From contig NZ_CP139970.1 of assembly GCF_034424545.1 (NCBI RefSeq), positions 2,852,001-2,916,000 on the forward strand: a DNA stretch of 64,000 nt, written 5' to 3'. Both the position numbers and the translations under genes were made by a program. Shown piece by piece: positions 43,093 through 52,930 of the stretch; position 1 is the stretch's first letter; the number at the start of each line of letters is the position of its first letter. Under the pieces are notes generated by a model, which was not told the DNA's origin, did not search any database, and saw nothing but the letters and a program-made list of their open reading frames with translations. Source of the DNA: Trinickia caryophylli. GTDB lineage: Bacteria; Pseudomonadota; Gammaproteobacteria; Burkholderiales; Burkholderiaceae.

Positions 43093-44007
43093 ATGGAAGC
43101 GAATTACGACGTGATCGTAGTGGGCGGGAGCTTTGCGGGATTATCGGCGGCGATGCAACTGGTACGGGCGCGGCGCAGCGTTCTGGTGGTCGATTCGGGC
43201 TTGACGCGCAACCGGTTCGCCGCGCACGCGCACGGATTTTTCGGTCTGGACGGCAAGGCGCCGCGGGACATCGTGCGCGACGCCGCAGCGCAGGTCGCCG
43301 CATATCCGACGGCACGCCTCATCGAAGGCGAAGTGGTGGCGGCGCAGCGGAGCGGCGCGGGTTTTGTCGTCACGCTGGCGAGCGGGGCGACGGCCACGGC
43401 CACGCGGCTGATACTCGCGGCCGGTGTGCGCGACGAGCTTCCGGAGATTGCGGGGCTGCGCGAGCGCTGGGGCGCGACGGTACTCCATTGCCCCTACTGC
43501 CATGGATACGAAGTGCGGGACGGCCGGCTGGGCGTGCTCGCCACCCATGCGCTGTCGGTGCATGCGGCGTTGCTGCTGCCCGACTGGGGGCCGACGATCT
43601 ATCTCGTGCAGCCCGGCTTCGAGCCCGACGCGGCGCAACGCGAGGAGTTGGCGCGGCGGCGGGTGCGTATCGAGCACTCGCCGGTGGTCGAATTGCTCGG
43701 CCCGGCGCCGGCATTGGAAGCGGTGCGGCTGGCCGACGGCCGCACGATCGAAATGGATGCGATCTTCGTGGCGCCCCGGACCGTCTTGACGAATTCGCTC
43801 GCCGCCTCGCTCGGCTGCGAGATCGAGGCGGGCCCGCTCGGCGATTTCATCCGCGTGGACGAGGTCAAGCAAACGACCGTGGAGGGTGTCTTTGCGGCGG
43901 GGGATGCGGCGACCGCATTCGCGAACGCGACACTGGCCTCGGCCGCCGGCGTAATGGCGGGCGTGGCGGCGCATCGATCGCTGGTGATGGCGCATGCGGT
44001 GGCGTGA
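43093..44007 (+). CDS. Thioredoxin-reductase-like FAD/NAD(P) oxidoreductase
   Basis: A 304-aa flavoprotein. It has the FAD-binding VVGGSFAGLSAAMQL (about 10-24), a redox-active CPYC in LHCPYCHGYE (about 132-141) and the closing FAD motif GVFAAGDAAT. The segment where a GxGxxG NADPH loop is expected (LGVLATHALSVHAALLL) lacks two glycines, so NADPH binding may be weak or different. It fits the group of short TrxB-like proteins adjacent to Rrf2 genes. The start is ATG 43093; an in-frame ATG at 43027 would overlap the operator cluster. Confidence 0.85.
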   Translation: MEANYDVIVVGGSFAGLSAAMQLVRARRSVLVVDSGLTRNRFAAHAHGFFGLDGKAPRDIVRDAAAQVAAYPTARLIEGEVVAAQRSGAGFVVTLASGATATATRLILAAGVRDELPEIAGLRERWGATVLHCPYCHGYEVRDGRLGVLATHALSVHAALLLPDWGPTIYLVQPGFEPDAAQREELARRRVRIEHSPVVELLGPAPALEAVRLADGRTIEMDAIFVAPRTVLTNSLAASLGCEIEAGPLGDFIRVDEVKQTTVEGVFAAGDAATAFANATLASAAGVMAGVAAHRSLVMAHAVA

Positions 44008-44066
44008 GGGCTGCAATGGCCGCGGGTGCAATCAGGGCCACCGGGGCCACCGGGGCCGCATCGCGC

Positions 44067-44207
44067 TCAATGGGCGAGCATGAGGTTACCGATGCCGACC
44101 GCCGGGGAGAGCGCGAACGATGTGTGCATGTCGCGCACCTCCTCGGTCGGCGAGCGGCCGACGAACCGCTTGAATTCCCGGCTGAACTGCGCGGGACTTT
44201 CATAACC
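44067..44207 (-). pseudogene. C-terminal remnant of an AraC-family regulator
   Basis: The minus strand reads GYESPAQFSREFKRFVGRSP, the second recognition helix and closing motif of AraC proteins, then 25 more residues to a TGA at 44067-44069. Upstream of 44207 the homologous frame is lost. Only the last 46 codons survive. Confidence 0.65.
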
Positions 44208-44497
44208 AGGCCGTCGCGAATCATCAGCAGACGAGCTTGATGCAATCTCGTCGATTTGATGTATTGAATCGGCGGAATCGGCGAAGTGCCATCGCCGTGT
44301 GTATTCGCGCGATACTGCCGGCGAAGCAGGGCGTGATCGTGAATGTCGCTCGCTACCTAGAAGAAAAAAGAGGTGTATGCGTCGCCTGCAAAGAATAAGC
44401 TGAGCACAGCCAACAAGTTCTCTTTCTCGTTCGCGACTCGCTGGCAGGGGAACGATGGTCGACTCAGCCTATTGCATCGACAGCAGGAGGATCGGAA

Positions 44498-46291
44498 ATG
44501 TATGGGTTATCGAGCGTGCGACGCACCCGCTACTGGCGGTTCCTTGCTTTGTTGGCATCTGCCCTCTTTATCACGGCTTACCCGCGCCTGGTTTTCAGCC
44601 AGTGCCCCGTGCCGGGAAAGATCACGATTTGCTCGGCCTTCCCGGATGATATTCCGGGAGAAAACGGTGCGCAGGGTGCCTCCCTGCAAGATGCGGCCAA
44701 GTTTGCATGGCAGGAATTCATCGCCTTGAATTGGCCGGCAATGGCCGGTGTGCGCGACATGCCCGACGACCAGGAGAAGTTCGGTGCCCCGACGTATTCG
44801 GGCCCGCTCGTTTGGCATACGTTTCGGGGCAAGGTGGAGATATATCCGGGAATGTACGCGCCGGGAGACAAGTATTTCGGTAGCCCGCCGCCGGGATATA
44901 TCGACTCCGCGGCGAAAGATTATGGATATGATACGGGCCCGGCGTATAAGTACGATATAGACATACCGCCAGCTGCCGGCATTACGCCGCCCAAAACGCC
45001 GCCGTGGATCAATCTTGATGAAAATAGCCAGATCTTCCTGGATCAAATGTTCGCAGGCGTCGTTACGGAGCATCGACGTCAAAACGACGATCAGATCTTA
45101 TTTATGGCGAAGGCGAATAGGGCGGAGTATAAATATATTGCGAAAAATCGGTGGTGGGGCGGTGCTGCGCCGTTCGTAAAGACGCAAAATTACATATCGA
45201 ACAAACGCGCCGACCCTCCGCAAGGTAGTGAGGATTACGTGAGTTTTCCGACCGGCACCGTCGAGGTGAAGGCATCGTGGAGAAAGCTCGCGCCCACGGA
45301 GGATCGCAGGAGGTTTTATATCGCAAAAGTTCGCTATTACATATGTGCGGATCGCGATTCCACTGTCTGTGCGAACGACGCCTCAAAAATTCGTTACGTG
45401 GACGAGGACATGGCGCTCGTCGGGCTTCATATCATTCATAAGACGAAGACTGCTCCCCACTTTATCTACGCAACGTTTGAGCAGGCGGACAACCTTACCT
45501 GCCCCGACGGCTCGCGTCTGGAGGACAGGGAGGGGCGGGCCGATCCAGCGGCTACATGCGCGCCCAAGCAATTCATGACGCCTGAAATAGTGTCGCGTAA
45601 CGCCCCGACGTCTTCTTCTATTCCATGGCAGACATTCGATCCGATTCCGCGGTTTCCGCTCTATACGGAAAAGCAGCTCTATTATTTGAATACGCCTTAT
45701 ACGGGTATTCCGGTAAAACAGAACGCAGATGGATCCCAGCAACCCGCGGTGATTCGTGTAAACAAGAGAAAGCATGCGATACCGAACGACATCATCGCCG
45801 TGAATCAGCTTGCGCATGACCAAATAGATTCCTACACAAGCGGAAAGATCGGTACTCTTCCTGCGGGCTCGGTGTGGCGGTATTACAAGCTCGTCAATGT
45901 TCAAGCCAGACTGATCCCCGAGAAGACTCCGGGCAAGGACTATACGGGATCGGATGCCGCGACGTACTATCAATCCAATAGCACGATTGAAACGGATTAC
46001 AATCTGCAAGTGTTCAGCGGTAAATTCTTTGCTGCGTTCGATGGTAACGACCCTCACAAATTTACGATTACGGATTTCGATCGCAGCGGGAAGGCGATTT
46101 CCAACGTCGCTTACAATGGTGCCCTCACAAACATGGGTGGATGCATGGGTTGCCACGGAAATGCGCAGATGGGGGGCAGTGGATTCAGTTTCATCTTGGC
46201 CGGCGGGCGGACGGGCGCACCCGATGTGGTGGGCGCACCGGTGACGACTGAGCAAGTCGAACGATTCGTTCGGTATTTTGGCGGCAAATAG
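44498..46291 (+). CDS. Secreted protein of unknown function with a C-terminal CXXCH haem motif
   Basis: A 597-aa protein I cannot assign. A basic start (RRTRYWRF) and hydrophobic core with a likely cut near residue 34 make it exported. The body is rich in Tyr, Asp and Pro. Near the end a single c-type haem motif C549-M-G-C552-H553 is followed by M559, a possible axial ligand. This suggests a periplasmic monohaem protein or an oxidoreductase with a terminal cytochrome-like segment. Base composition is visibly lower in GC than the flanks (31 of 60 G/C at 45121-45180), which points to transfer. A perfect hairpin terminator follows. Confidence 0.7.
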   Translation: MYGLSSVRRTRYWRFLALLASALFITAYPRLVFSQCPVPGKITICSAFPDDIPGENGAQGASLQDAAKFAWQEFIALNWPAMAGVRDMPDDQEKFGAPTYSGPLVWHTFRGKVEIYPGMYAPGDKYFGSPPPGYIDSAAKDYGYDTGPAYKYDIDIPPAAGITPPKTPPWINLDENSQIFLDQMFAGVVTEHRRQNDDQILFMAKANRAEYKYIAKNRWWGGAAPFVKTQNYISNKRADPPQGSEDYVSFPTGTVEVKASWRKLAPTEDRRRFYIAKVRYYICADRDSTVCANDASKIRYVDEDMALVGLHIIHKTKTAPHFIYATFEQADNLTCPDGSRLEDREGRADPAATCAPKQFMTPEIVSRNAPTSSSIPWQTFDPIPRFPLYTEKQLYYLNTPYTGIPVKQNADGSQQPAVIRVNKRKHAIPNDIIAVNQLAHDQIDSYTSGKIGTLPAGSVWRYYKLVNVQARLIPEKTPGKDYTGSDAATYYQSNSTIETDYNLQVFSGKFFAAFDGNDPHKFTITDFDRSGKAISNVAYNGALTNMGGCMGCHGNAQMGGSGFSFILAGGRTGAPDVVGAPVTTEQVERFVRYFGGK

Positions 46292-46344
46292 CAAGTCCCT
46301 GTGTCGCCCAAGAGTGCAGCGACGCTGCGAACAGGGGATTTTGG

Positions 46345-46392
46345 GTGGCGTGGCTCCGAGGCTGACCTCGGAGCCACGCCACTCTGGTTTTT
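46345..46392 (+). terminator. Strong rho-independent terminator
   Basis: A perfect 17-bp stem (46345-46361 with 46366-46382), loop CTGA, then a T5 run at 46388-46392. It closes the secreted-protein gene. Confidence 0.9.
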
Positions 46393-46494
46393 ATGGAACG
46401 CGTAACCTCGCGCCCTCATTGGCAGGCCCGCTACGAGAAGGAGAGGCCCGCCGCCCCGATTCGATCGACTGCTGCGGAGGCGGCGGGCGTTGCG

Positions 46495-47517
46495 TTACTC
46501 GAAAAGCAGTTCCGCTGAACCGAGTTTCATGAGCGTTGAAGTGACGCGCTCGGGACCGCCCGGTTCCATGGCGGGCACGCTGTATTCGCGCACAACGCTT
46601 TTTTCCTTTTCCGCGATCGTCGCTGACTGCTCCTGCGACGTAGGCAGTTGAAAATAGTTGACGGTAATCGACGCGGTGGGCGGAAAGGGCTGGCCATCGT
46701 GCGTGCTGAACGTGAATGCCATGGTCATCAAGGGTGTCCCGCTGCCCACCAGAGGGGGCACGGTTATCGTGGTGGCCGCGCCCTCGTTCGTCGAAAACGT
46801 GCCGCCATCGCTGAAGGGCTTGGACAGTCTCGTGTCTGCGCATTTCGCTTCCCAATTGACTTTTGGGGGCAGGCCGGCGCCCTGAAGCACCATCAGGAAA
46901 TTGCTGGGGAAGGGGTTGGAGTTGCCGAAGGTCAAGTACTCGACCCTGGTCGAATCGGAACCAAGACGATGCTCGACATTGCGTTGAGCGACGTTGGGAT
47001 TATTGCGCACCCAGAGCGCGAAGTCCGCGTTGCTGTCGAACGTCGACGGTACGCCGAACGGAATATTGTTGTTGTTTGCCACTGCGATAAAACAATAGTG
47101 CCCGTCGCCGGGCAGGCCTCCCAGCGAGAAGGGCGACTGCGCAAGGGCGATGGCCTGGCCAGGAATGTAGGTGCTGCCGTCCCCGAAGACGAACGGCTCT
47201 TCCGGGTTCGGGTTGCTGACGCGCGTCCAGGTACTGGGCAGCAGAAACAACGACGCGTTTGCGTAGTAGAGATTGACCGTGCCCTGGATGGTTGTGTCCG
47301 CAATGTTTTTGCAGCGCACGTAAATGAAATTGTTCAGGTTGTTGATCACGGCTTTGCCGATGTCGGGGCCGCCGTATGTCTCGACTGCTGTTCCGTAATC
47401 GAGAAAGTCTTGCCCGTAGGGAATGATGTCTGGCGACAACCAGTAGTAATCCGCAGCGGGGATGACCCCGGTGTCCCCGAAATCGCAGCGCAGTAATAAG
47501 CCTTGGTAAGTAGACAT
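46495..47517 (-). CDS. Beta-rich protein of unknown function
   Basis: A 340-aa protein I do not recognise. It has no signal peptide or membrane segment. It is rich in Asn, Gly, Pro and aromatic residues arranged like beta-sandwich strands (NNFIYVRCKNIADTTIQG, ASLFLLPSTWTRVS, FALWVRNNPNVAQRN). Two Ig-like halves are possible. Composition is lower in GC than the surroundings, like the convergent secreted-protein gene. Both may have arrived together. The start is ATG 47517, with a weak ribosome site. Confidence 0.65.
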   Translation of the reverse strand: MSTYQGLLLRCDFGDTGVIPAADYYWLSPDIIPYGQDFLDYGTAVETYGGPDIGKAVINNLNNFIYVRCKNIADTTIQGTVNLYYANASLFLLPSTWTRVSNPNPEEPFVFGDGSTYIPGQAIALAQSPFSLGGLPGDGHYCFIAVANNNNIPFGVPSTFDSNADFALWVRNNPNVAQRNVEHRLGSDSTRVEYLTFGNSNPFPSNFLMVLQGAGLPPKVNWEAKCADTRLSKPFSDGGTFSTNEGAATTITVPPLVGSGTPLMTMAFTFSTHDGQPFPPTASITVNYFQLPTSQEQSATIAEKEKSVVREYSVPAMEPGGPERVTSTLMKLGSAELLFE

Positions 47518-48018
47518 TTGTGACCCCTCATTTTGCTAACGGCTTGCCATAGTCTTTCTCGAATGAGAACTATGCTCGGAAGGCGACCGGGGATCGGGGC
47601 CGAGGCGTGTGAGAGGTGCGGTATAGCGAATCGGCACCCGCTGCCTGTCGCGGGTACCAGAAGAACACATCGACGGCGCGTTTTCACCTGCTACAACGTG
47701 GGGGTATCCGCCGAGCTCGAGCTTGCCCCGCAAAACGAAGCCGGTGCCGAGCGTTTGAACTCGAGCAAGACGATGCAGGCTCGCCATACGCTCGAATTCA
47801 CAAGCGGGGAGTGTGGGGGGCGCAAGGGTGCCGGAGCGTTACGGCTATCAATCACCGCGACGCAGACGTGCCGGCGAAGTCGATTTCCGACTGGGTTGAG
47901 GCTGAGCAGAACGGTAAGTTGGCGCGGCCCGCATGAAGTCGGTAAGGCGGTATGCCGGCAGCAGGTGGAGCCGTCGAGGCAACGGCTCACCAAGTGAGGT
48001 CACCGCGCGCAGAAGGCA
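47518..48018. other. Gene-free stretch upstream of the beta-rich protein gene
   Basis: About 500 bp without a convincing coding frame, repeat or RNA. It presumably holds the promoter of the minus-strand gene at its left end. It runs up to the tRNA terminator on the right. Confidence 0.4.
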
Positions 48019-48050
48019 AAAAGCCCGTGTTCCTGAGAACACGGGCTTTT
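48019..48050 (-). terminator. Terminator of the tRNA-Met gene
   Basis: AAAAGCCCGTGTTC (48019-48032) pairs with GAACACGGGCTTTT (48037-48050) around a 4-nt loop. On the minus strand the stem ends in a T-run, just past the tRNA 3' end. Confidence 0.88.
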
Positions 48051-48059
48051 GCGCTGACT

Positions 48060-48136
<77 letters not shown>

Positions 48137-48251
48137 AAGAGAACGCGAATTATGGCGAGGGCGGACGGCGCTGTCAAGCTCTTTGTGGAAACTTCTTTGT
48201 CAAAACTTCGACAGCGCCGCCGCCTGCCACCCTCCGCCGCCTACCCCCGTA

Positions 48252-49910
48252 TCAATCCTGCGAGTAGATGTTCGAGTCCTTGGTTTCCCGCACGAACAGC
48301 AAGCCGATGACGAATGTCAGCACCGCCACGGCCACCGGGTACCAGAGGCCCGAGTAGATGTTGCCCTGCGCCGCCACGATAGCGAACGCGGTGGCCGGCA
48401 GGAAGCCGCCGAACCAGCCGTTGCCGATGTGGTAGGGCAGCGACATCGATGTGTAGCGGATGCGCGTTGGGAACATCTCCACCAGCATCGCCGCGATCGG
48501 CCCGTACACCATCGTCACGTAGATCACGAGCAGGGCAAGCACGGCCACCGTCATCGGCCAGTTCAACTGCGACGGATCGGCCTTCGCCGGGTAGCCCGCG
48601 CCCTTGAGCGTCGCGCCGAGCGTCTTGGCGAATGCCGCGCCTTTCTCCTTCGCGCCTTCCGCCTTGCCGTCATACGCGTCGATCGTCGTATCGCCCACCT
48701 TGATCTGCGCAATCGTGCCTGCCGGGGCCGCCACGTTGTCGTAGTTCAAGCCAGCCTTGGCCAGCGCGCTCTTCGCGATGTCGCAGGAACTCGTGAAGCT
48801 CGCCGTGCCCACCGGGTTGAACTGGAACGAGCACTCCTTCGGGTTCGCCACCACCACGATCGGCGACTTCTGCGTCGCGGCTTCGAGCGCCGGGTTCGCG
48901 TAGTGCGTAAGCGCCTTGAAGAGCGGGAAGTACGTCAGCGCCGCGATCAGGCAGCCGGCCAGGATGATCGGCTTGCGGCCGATACGGTCCGAGAGCGAGC
49001 CGAAGAACACGAAGAACGGCGTGCCGATCAGCAGCGCGAGCGCAATCAGAATGTTCGCGCTGGCCCCGTCCACCTTCAGCGTCTGCGTGAGGAAGAAGAG
49101 CGCGTAGAACTGACCCGTGTACCAGACCACGGCCTGGCCCGCCGTGAGGCCGAGCAGCGCCAGAATCACGACCTTCAGGTTCTTCCACTGGCCGAAGGCT
49201 TCGGTAAGCGGTGCCTTCGACGTCTTGCCTTCCGCCTTGATCCGCTCGAATGCCGGCGATTCGCTCAACTGCATCCGGATCCACACCGAAACGCCCAGCA
49301 GGATCAGCGAGGCGATGAACGGAATGCGCCAGCCCCAGGCCGCAAACGCGTCTTCGCCGATCGACGTACGCACGCCGAGAATCACGAGCAGCGAGAGAAA
49401 GAGGCCCAGCGTGGCCGTCGTCTGGATCCACGAGGTGTAAAACCCGCGGCGGTTGGCCGGTGCGTGTTCGGCCACATAGGTCGCCGCGCCACCGTATTCG
49501 CCGCCGAGCGCGAGGCCCTGCAGCAACCGCATCGCAATGAAGATGACAGGCGAGGCGAAGCCGATCGAGGCGTATCCAGGCAAAAGACCAACCACGAACG
49601 TCGAGATGCCCATGATCACGATCGTGATCAGGAACGTGTACTTGCGGCCCACCATGTCCCCGAGCCGGCCGAACACGAGCGCGCCGAACGGCCGCACCGC
49701 GAAGCCGGCGGCGAAGCCGAGCAGCGTGAAGATGAAGCCAGCCGTCGGATTGACGCCCGAGAAAAAGCTCTTGCTGATAAACGCCGCGAGCGAGCCAGCC
49801 AGATAAAAGTCGTACCACTCGAATACTGTGCCGAGCGACGACGCGAATATCACCCTCTTTTCGTCGCTTGTCATCGGCGCGTGCGAAATTTGCCCGCCTA
49901 CCGTAGCCAT
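48252..49910 (-). CDS. MFS metabolite:proton symporter (MHS family) with a large insert
   Basis: A 552-aa ProP/shikimate-type transporter. TVFEWYDFYLAGSLAAF starts helix 1, GRLGDMVGRKYTF is the loop 2-3 motif, and LQGLALGGEYGGAATYVAEH marks helix 4. Between helices 9 and 10 there is an unusual soluble insert of about 110 residues (around 355-465) with two cysteines (KECSFQF and TSSCDIAK). It probably lies outside the membrane and may be disulfide-bonded. The family imports organic acids or osmolytes; the substrate is unknown. The start is ATG 49910, with GGAGACAACTC upstream. Confidence 0.87.
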   Translation of the reverse strand: MATVGGQISHAPMTSDEKRVIFASSLGTVFEWYDFYLAGSLAAFISKSFFSGVNPTAGFIFTLLGFAAGFAVRPFGALVFGRLGDMVGRKYTFLITIVIMGISTFVVGLLPGYASIGFASPVIFIAMRLLQGLALGGEYGGAATYVAEHAPANRRGFYTSWIQTTATLGLFLSLLVILGVRTSIGEDAFAAWGWRIPFIASLILLGVSVWIRMQLSESPAFERIKAEGKTSKAPLTEAFGQWKNLKVVILALLGLTAGQAVVWYTGQFYALFFLTQTLKVDGASANILIALALLIGTPFFVFFGSLSDRIGRKPIILAGCLIAALTYFPLFKALTHYANPALEAATQKSPIVVVANPKECSFQFNPVGTASFTSSCDIAKSALAKAGLNYDNVAAPAGTIAQIKVGDTTIDAYDGKAEGAKEKGAAFAKTLGATLKGAGYPAKADPSQLNWPMTVAVLALLVIYVTMVYGPIAAMLVEMFPTRIRYTSMSLPYHIGNGWFGGFLPATAFAIVAAQGNIYSGLWYPVAVAVLTFVIGLLFVRETKDSNIYSQD

Positions 49911-50146
49911 GAGTTGTCTCCTCGATATTTGATGTCGGACCGGCCGAATCCGGCTCATCCGTGGTCGATTATTGGGAGGCAAACTTACGGCGGACTGACG
50001 CGGCAAAATGCCCTGGGTTTACGATGATGGCCTGTCCCTCTATCGTCTATCTTCGTTTTTCTTCGTCTAATCTTTGGGCAAACGCGCTGTATTTGGTCGA
50101 TCTTCGTTGATGTCGGAGAGCCGTTGCACGTCGTGCGAAGCTTGCA

Positions 50147-51658
50147 TCAGGGTAAATCCGGGGCGTTCCCGAGCATCGGTAAGCTGATGCGCACGAGGGT
50201 GCCCGCAAGCCGCGGCGACTCCTGGTAGACGTTGTCGTCGATCGTGAGCGTGCCGCCATGCATCGTCGCGATCTCGCGAACGATCGCAAGTCCCAGGCCG
50301 CTGCCGTCGCCCTCGCGCCCGAGGATGCGGTAGAAGCGCTCGACCACTTTCGGCCGTTCCGCCGGCGCGATGCCCGGGCCCGTGTCCTCGACTTCGAGGT
50401 GCACGAGTCGCTCGCCAGGATCGGCCACCACGCGCACCGTGATGCGTCCGCCCGCCGGCGTATACCGGATGGCGTTGTCGATCACGTTGGAGAGCATCTC
50501 GCGCAGCATGATCGCGTTGCCGGCCACGACGACGGGCTCGTCGGGCGCTTCATAGCCGAGGTCCATCTGCTTGGCGAGCGCGGCCTGCACCCAGTCGCGC
50601 ACGGCCAGCCGCGAGAGTTGGGTGATCTCCACCGGGGCGAATATCTGCCCCGACATGCGGTTTTCGGCACGCGCGAGCGCGAGCAACTGCGTGACGAGCC
50701 GCGCGGCCTGATCGGCGCTCGCCGCAATCTGCTCGAGCGAGCGGCGCACCTCGGGCGAAACCTGCTGCCGGAGTGCCAGCTCGGCCTGCGTATGAAGGCC
50801 CGCAAGCGGCGTTTTCATCTGATGCGCCGCGTCGCCGATGAACCGCTTTTGCAGATCGATGTTCTGCGCAAGCCGTGTGAGCAGATCGTTGAACGAGGTG
50901 ACGAGCGGCTCGATCTCGGGCGGCGCGCGCTGCGCCTCGAGCGGCGATAGATCGTCGGGCCTGCGCGCGCGCAGGTTGGCCTGCAAGGCCGTGAGCGGGG
51001 CGAGCCCGCGCGAGAGTCCGAACCAGACGAGCACGATCGCGAGCGGCAGAATCACGAACTGCGGAAGGATCACGCCCTTGATGATGTCGTTGGCAAGCAC
51101 GCTGCGTTTGTCGAGCGTTTCGGCCACCTGCACGAGCACGCTTTGCTCGCCGGCCTTCGCCGGAAATTCGACCGTCGTATACGCGATGCGGATGTCGTTG
51201 CCGTGCAGGTTCGCGTCGCGGAACTCGACGATGCCGGGCTGCGGGCGATCGTCGTCGGCGGGCAGCGGCATCCCCGATATGCCGGCCACGAGCTCGCCAT
51301 GCGTGCCGAGCACCTGGTAGAACACCTTGTCGGTGTTGTCGCCGCTCAGAAAGTCGCGCGCCGCATCGGGCAGCGACAGCTCGGCCACGCCATTCACGGG
51401 ATGGATCTGCCGCGCGAGCACGTAGACGTCGGTTTCGAGCGCCCGGTCGAACGGGCCGTTCGCAATGGTCTTTGCGACGAGATAGGTCACGGCGATGCTC
51501 ATCGGCCATAGCAGCAGGAGCGGCGCGAGCATCCAGTCGAGAATTTCGCCGAAGAGCGAGCGTGGGCGGCCCGGCGCGATGGCTTCGGCTTCGTCGGGCG
51601 GTGCGAAGGGATTGACCGCGGGTGGCTCGGTGCCCGGGCGGCCCGGCGCGTTCGCCAT
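50147..51658 (-). CDS. Sensor histidine kinase (TctE/QseC-like)
   Basis: A 503-aa kinase: a Pro-rich cytoplasmic N-terminus, membrane helix near 45-65, periplasmic 2CSK_N-like domain (about 70-180), second helix near 190-210, HAMP, then DAAHQMKTPLAGL with H279. The N box NVIDNAIRYTP, G1 DTGPGIAP and G2 GSGLGLAIVRE complete the catalytic domain. It phosphorylates the response regulator encoded directly upstream. GTG 51784, 8 bp after the regulator stop, is an alternative start that adds 42 Pro/Ala-rich residues. Confidence 0.9.
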   Translation of the reverse strand: MANAPGRPGTEPPAVNPFAPPDEAEAIAPGRPRSLFGEILDWMLAPLLLLWPMSIAVTYLVAKTIANGPFDRALETDVYVLARQIHPVNGVAELSLPDAARDFLSGDNTDKVFYQVLGTHGELVAGISGMPLPADDDRPQPGIVEFRDANLHGNDIRIAYTTVEFPAKAGEQSVLVQVAETLDKRSVLANDIIKGVILPQFVILPLAIVLVWFGLSRGLAPLTALQANLRARRPDDLSPLEAQRAPPEIEPLVTSFNDLLTRLAQNIDLQKRFIGDAAHQMKTPLAGLHTQAELALRQQVSPEVRRSLEQIAASADQAARLVTQLLALARAENRMSGQIFAPVEITQLSRLAVRDWVQAALAKQMDLGYEAPDEPVVVAGNAIMLREMLSNVIDNAIRYTPAGGRITVRVVADPGERLVHLEVEDTGPGIAPAERPKVVERFYRILGREGDGSGLGLAIVREIATMHGGTLTIDDNVYQESPRLAGTLVRISLPMLGNAPDLP

Positions 51659-51792
51659 CGCGGTCGCTTCCGCAACCCCGGCTCCAGGGGCTCCCGCGGC
51701 CGGCACCGTGCGCGGACCACGGCGCGGTCCGTCGTCGTGCGGGGAGGCGGGGGGAGGCGCGGGAGGGGAAGCGGGAGCGGCCACGGCCGGCC

Positions 51793-52590
51793 TTATTTCG
51801 GCGCGCTCTTGGCGGCGCTTCCGGTTGCGCTCCCGGTTGTGCTCCCGGTTGCGCCCGGCGACGTCGCGGACGCGGCGTGGGGGAGCGGCACAGCGCTCGC
51901 AGTTTGCTCCGGCGCCGCGCCGGCGGCGGGCTTCTCGAGGCAATAGCCGAGTCCGCGCACCGTCATGATGCGCACGCCGCCCGGCTCGATCTTCTTGCGT
52001 AGCCGGTGCACGTAAACTTCGATGGCGTTGTTGCTGACTTCCTCGCCCCACTCGCAAAGATGATCGACGAGCTGCTCCTTCGAGACGAGCCGCCCGATCC
52101 GCTGCAGCAGCACTTCGAGCACGCCGAGCTCGCGTGCGGACAGGTCGAGCACCTGGTCGTTCACGTATGCCACGCGCCCCACCTGGTCGAAGGTGAGCGA
52201 GCCGTGGCGCACGACCGTCGGGCCGCCGCCCGAGCCGCGCCGCGTAAGCGCGCGCACGCGCGCCTCGAGCTCGTTCAGATGAAACGGCTTGGCCATGTAG
52301 TCGTCGGCACCGAGATCGAGCCCCTTGACTCGCTCGTCGACGCTGTCGGCGGCCGTCAGGATCAGCACGGGCAGGCTCGAATTGCGCGCGCGCAGGCGGC
52401 GCAAAACCTCGAGCCCCGACATGCGCGGCAGGCCCAGATCGAGAATCAGCAGGTCGAACGTCTGCATCGAGAGCGCCGCATCGGCTTCGGTGCCGCCTTT
52501 CACGTGATCGACGGCATAGCCCGATTGGCGGAGTGATCGGACGAGCCCGTCCGCGAGTATGCTGTCGTCTTCGGCAATGAGTATTCGCAT
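51793..52590 (-). CDS. OmpR-family response regulator (TctD-like)
   Basis: A 265-aa regulator. The receiver has D51 ([11 protein letters not shown]), T79 and K101 (AKPFHL). The OmpR-type winged helix follows (about 125-220, [20 protein letters not shown] and [15 protein letters not shown]). A Ser/Thr/Gly/Ala tail with short [14 protein letters not shown] repeats extends about 40 residues beyond the usual end. The gene is the first of the two-component pair and is divergent from recA. Confidence 0.92.
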   Translation of the reverse strand: MRILIAEDDSILADGLVRSLRQSGYAVDHVKGGTEADAALSMQTFDLLILDLGLPRMSGLEVLRRLRARNSSLPVLILTAADSVDERVKGLDLGADDYMAKPFHLNELEARVRALTRRGSGGGPTVVRHGSLTFDQVGRVAYVNDQVLDLSARELGVLEVLLQRIGRLVSKEQLVDHLCEWGEEVSNNAIEVYVHRLRKKIEPGGVRIMTVRGLGYCLEKPAAGAAPEQTASAVPLPHAASATSPGATGSTTGSATGSAAKSAPK

Positions 52591-52732
52591 GATGCGCCGG
52601 CGTACCGGCAATCGAAGCAGGCCCGCCGCTGTCTCCCATGTTTCCGTGTCGCGGCGGCCCTACGATGCGCTCGGTGGGCCGCGTTCGTTGCCGCGGCACA
52701 AGTTCCGCAACGCATCGGGCTTGCAAACAACC

Positions 52733-52748
52733 CTGTTTTTTTATACAG
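52733..52748. promoter_or_regulatory. SOS (LexA) box of recA
   Basis: CTGTTTTTTTATACAG matches the CTGT-N8-ACAG LexA consensus and contains a -10-like TATACA. TTGCAA at 52721-52726 is a plausible -35 element. It lies about 180 bp before recA. Confidence 0.85.
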
Positions 52749-52930
52749 TATCTGCGTTTCGCGCGTCGGCCGCAGTAAAAAGCCACCAACCGGCCACCAA
52801 CCCGATGTGGCCCGGCTCGAAAGCCCGGGGGAAGCGCCGGTTTTCCGGCGGCATCGGGGGCGCCGTCAGGCTGCTTTTTTGTGTCGGTTCGCCCACCGCA
52901 GACCTCGCTCATCATAGCAAAGGACGATTC

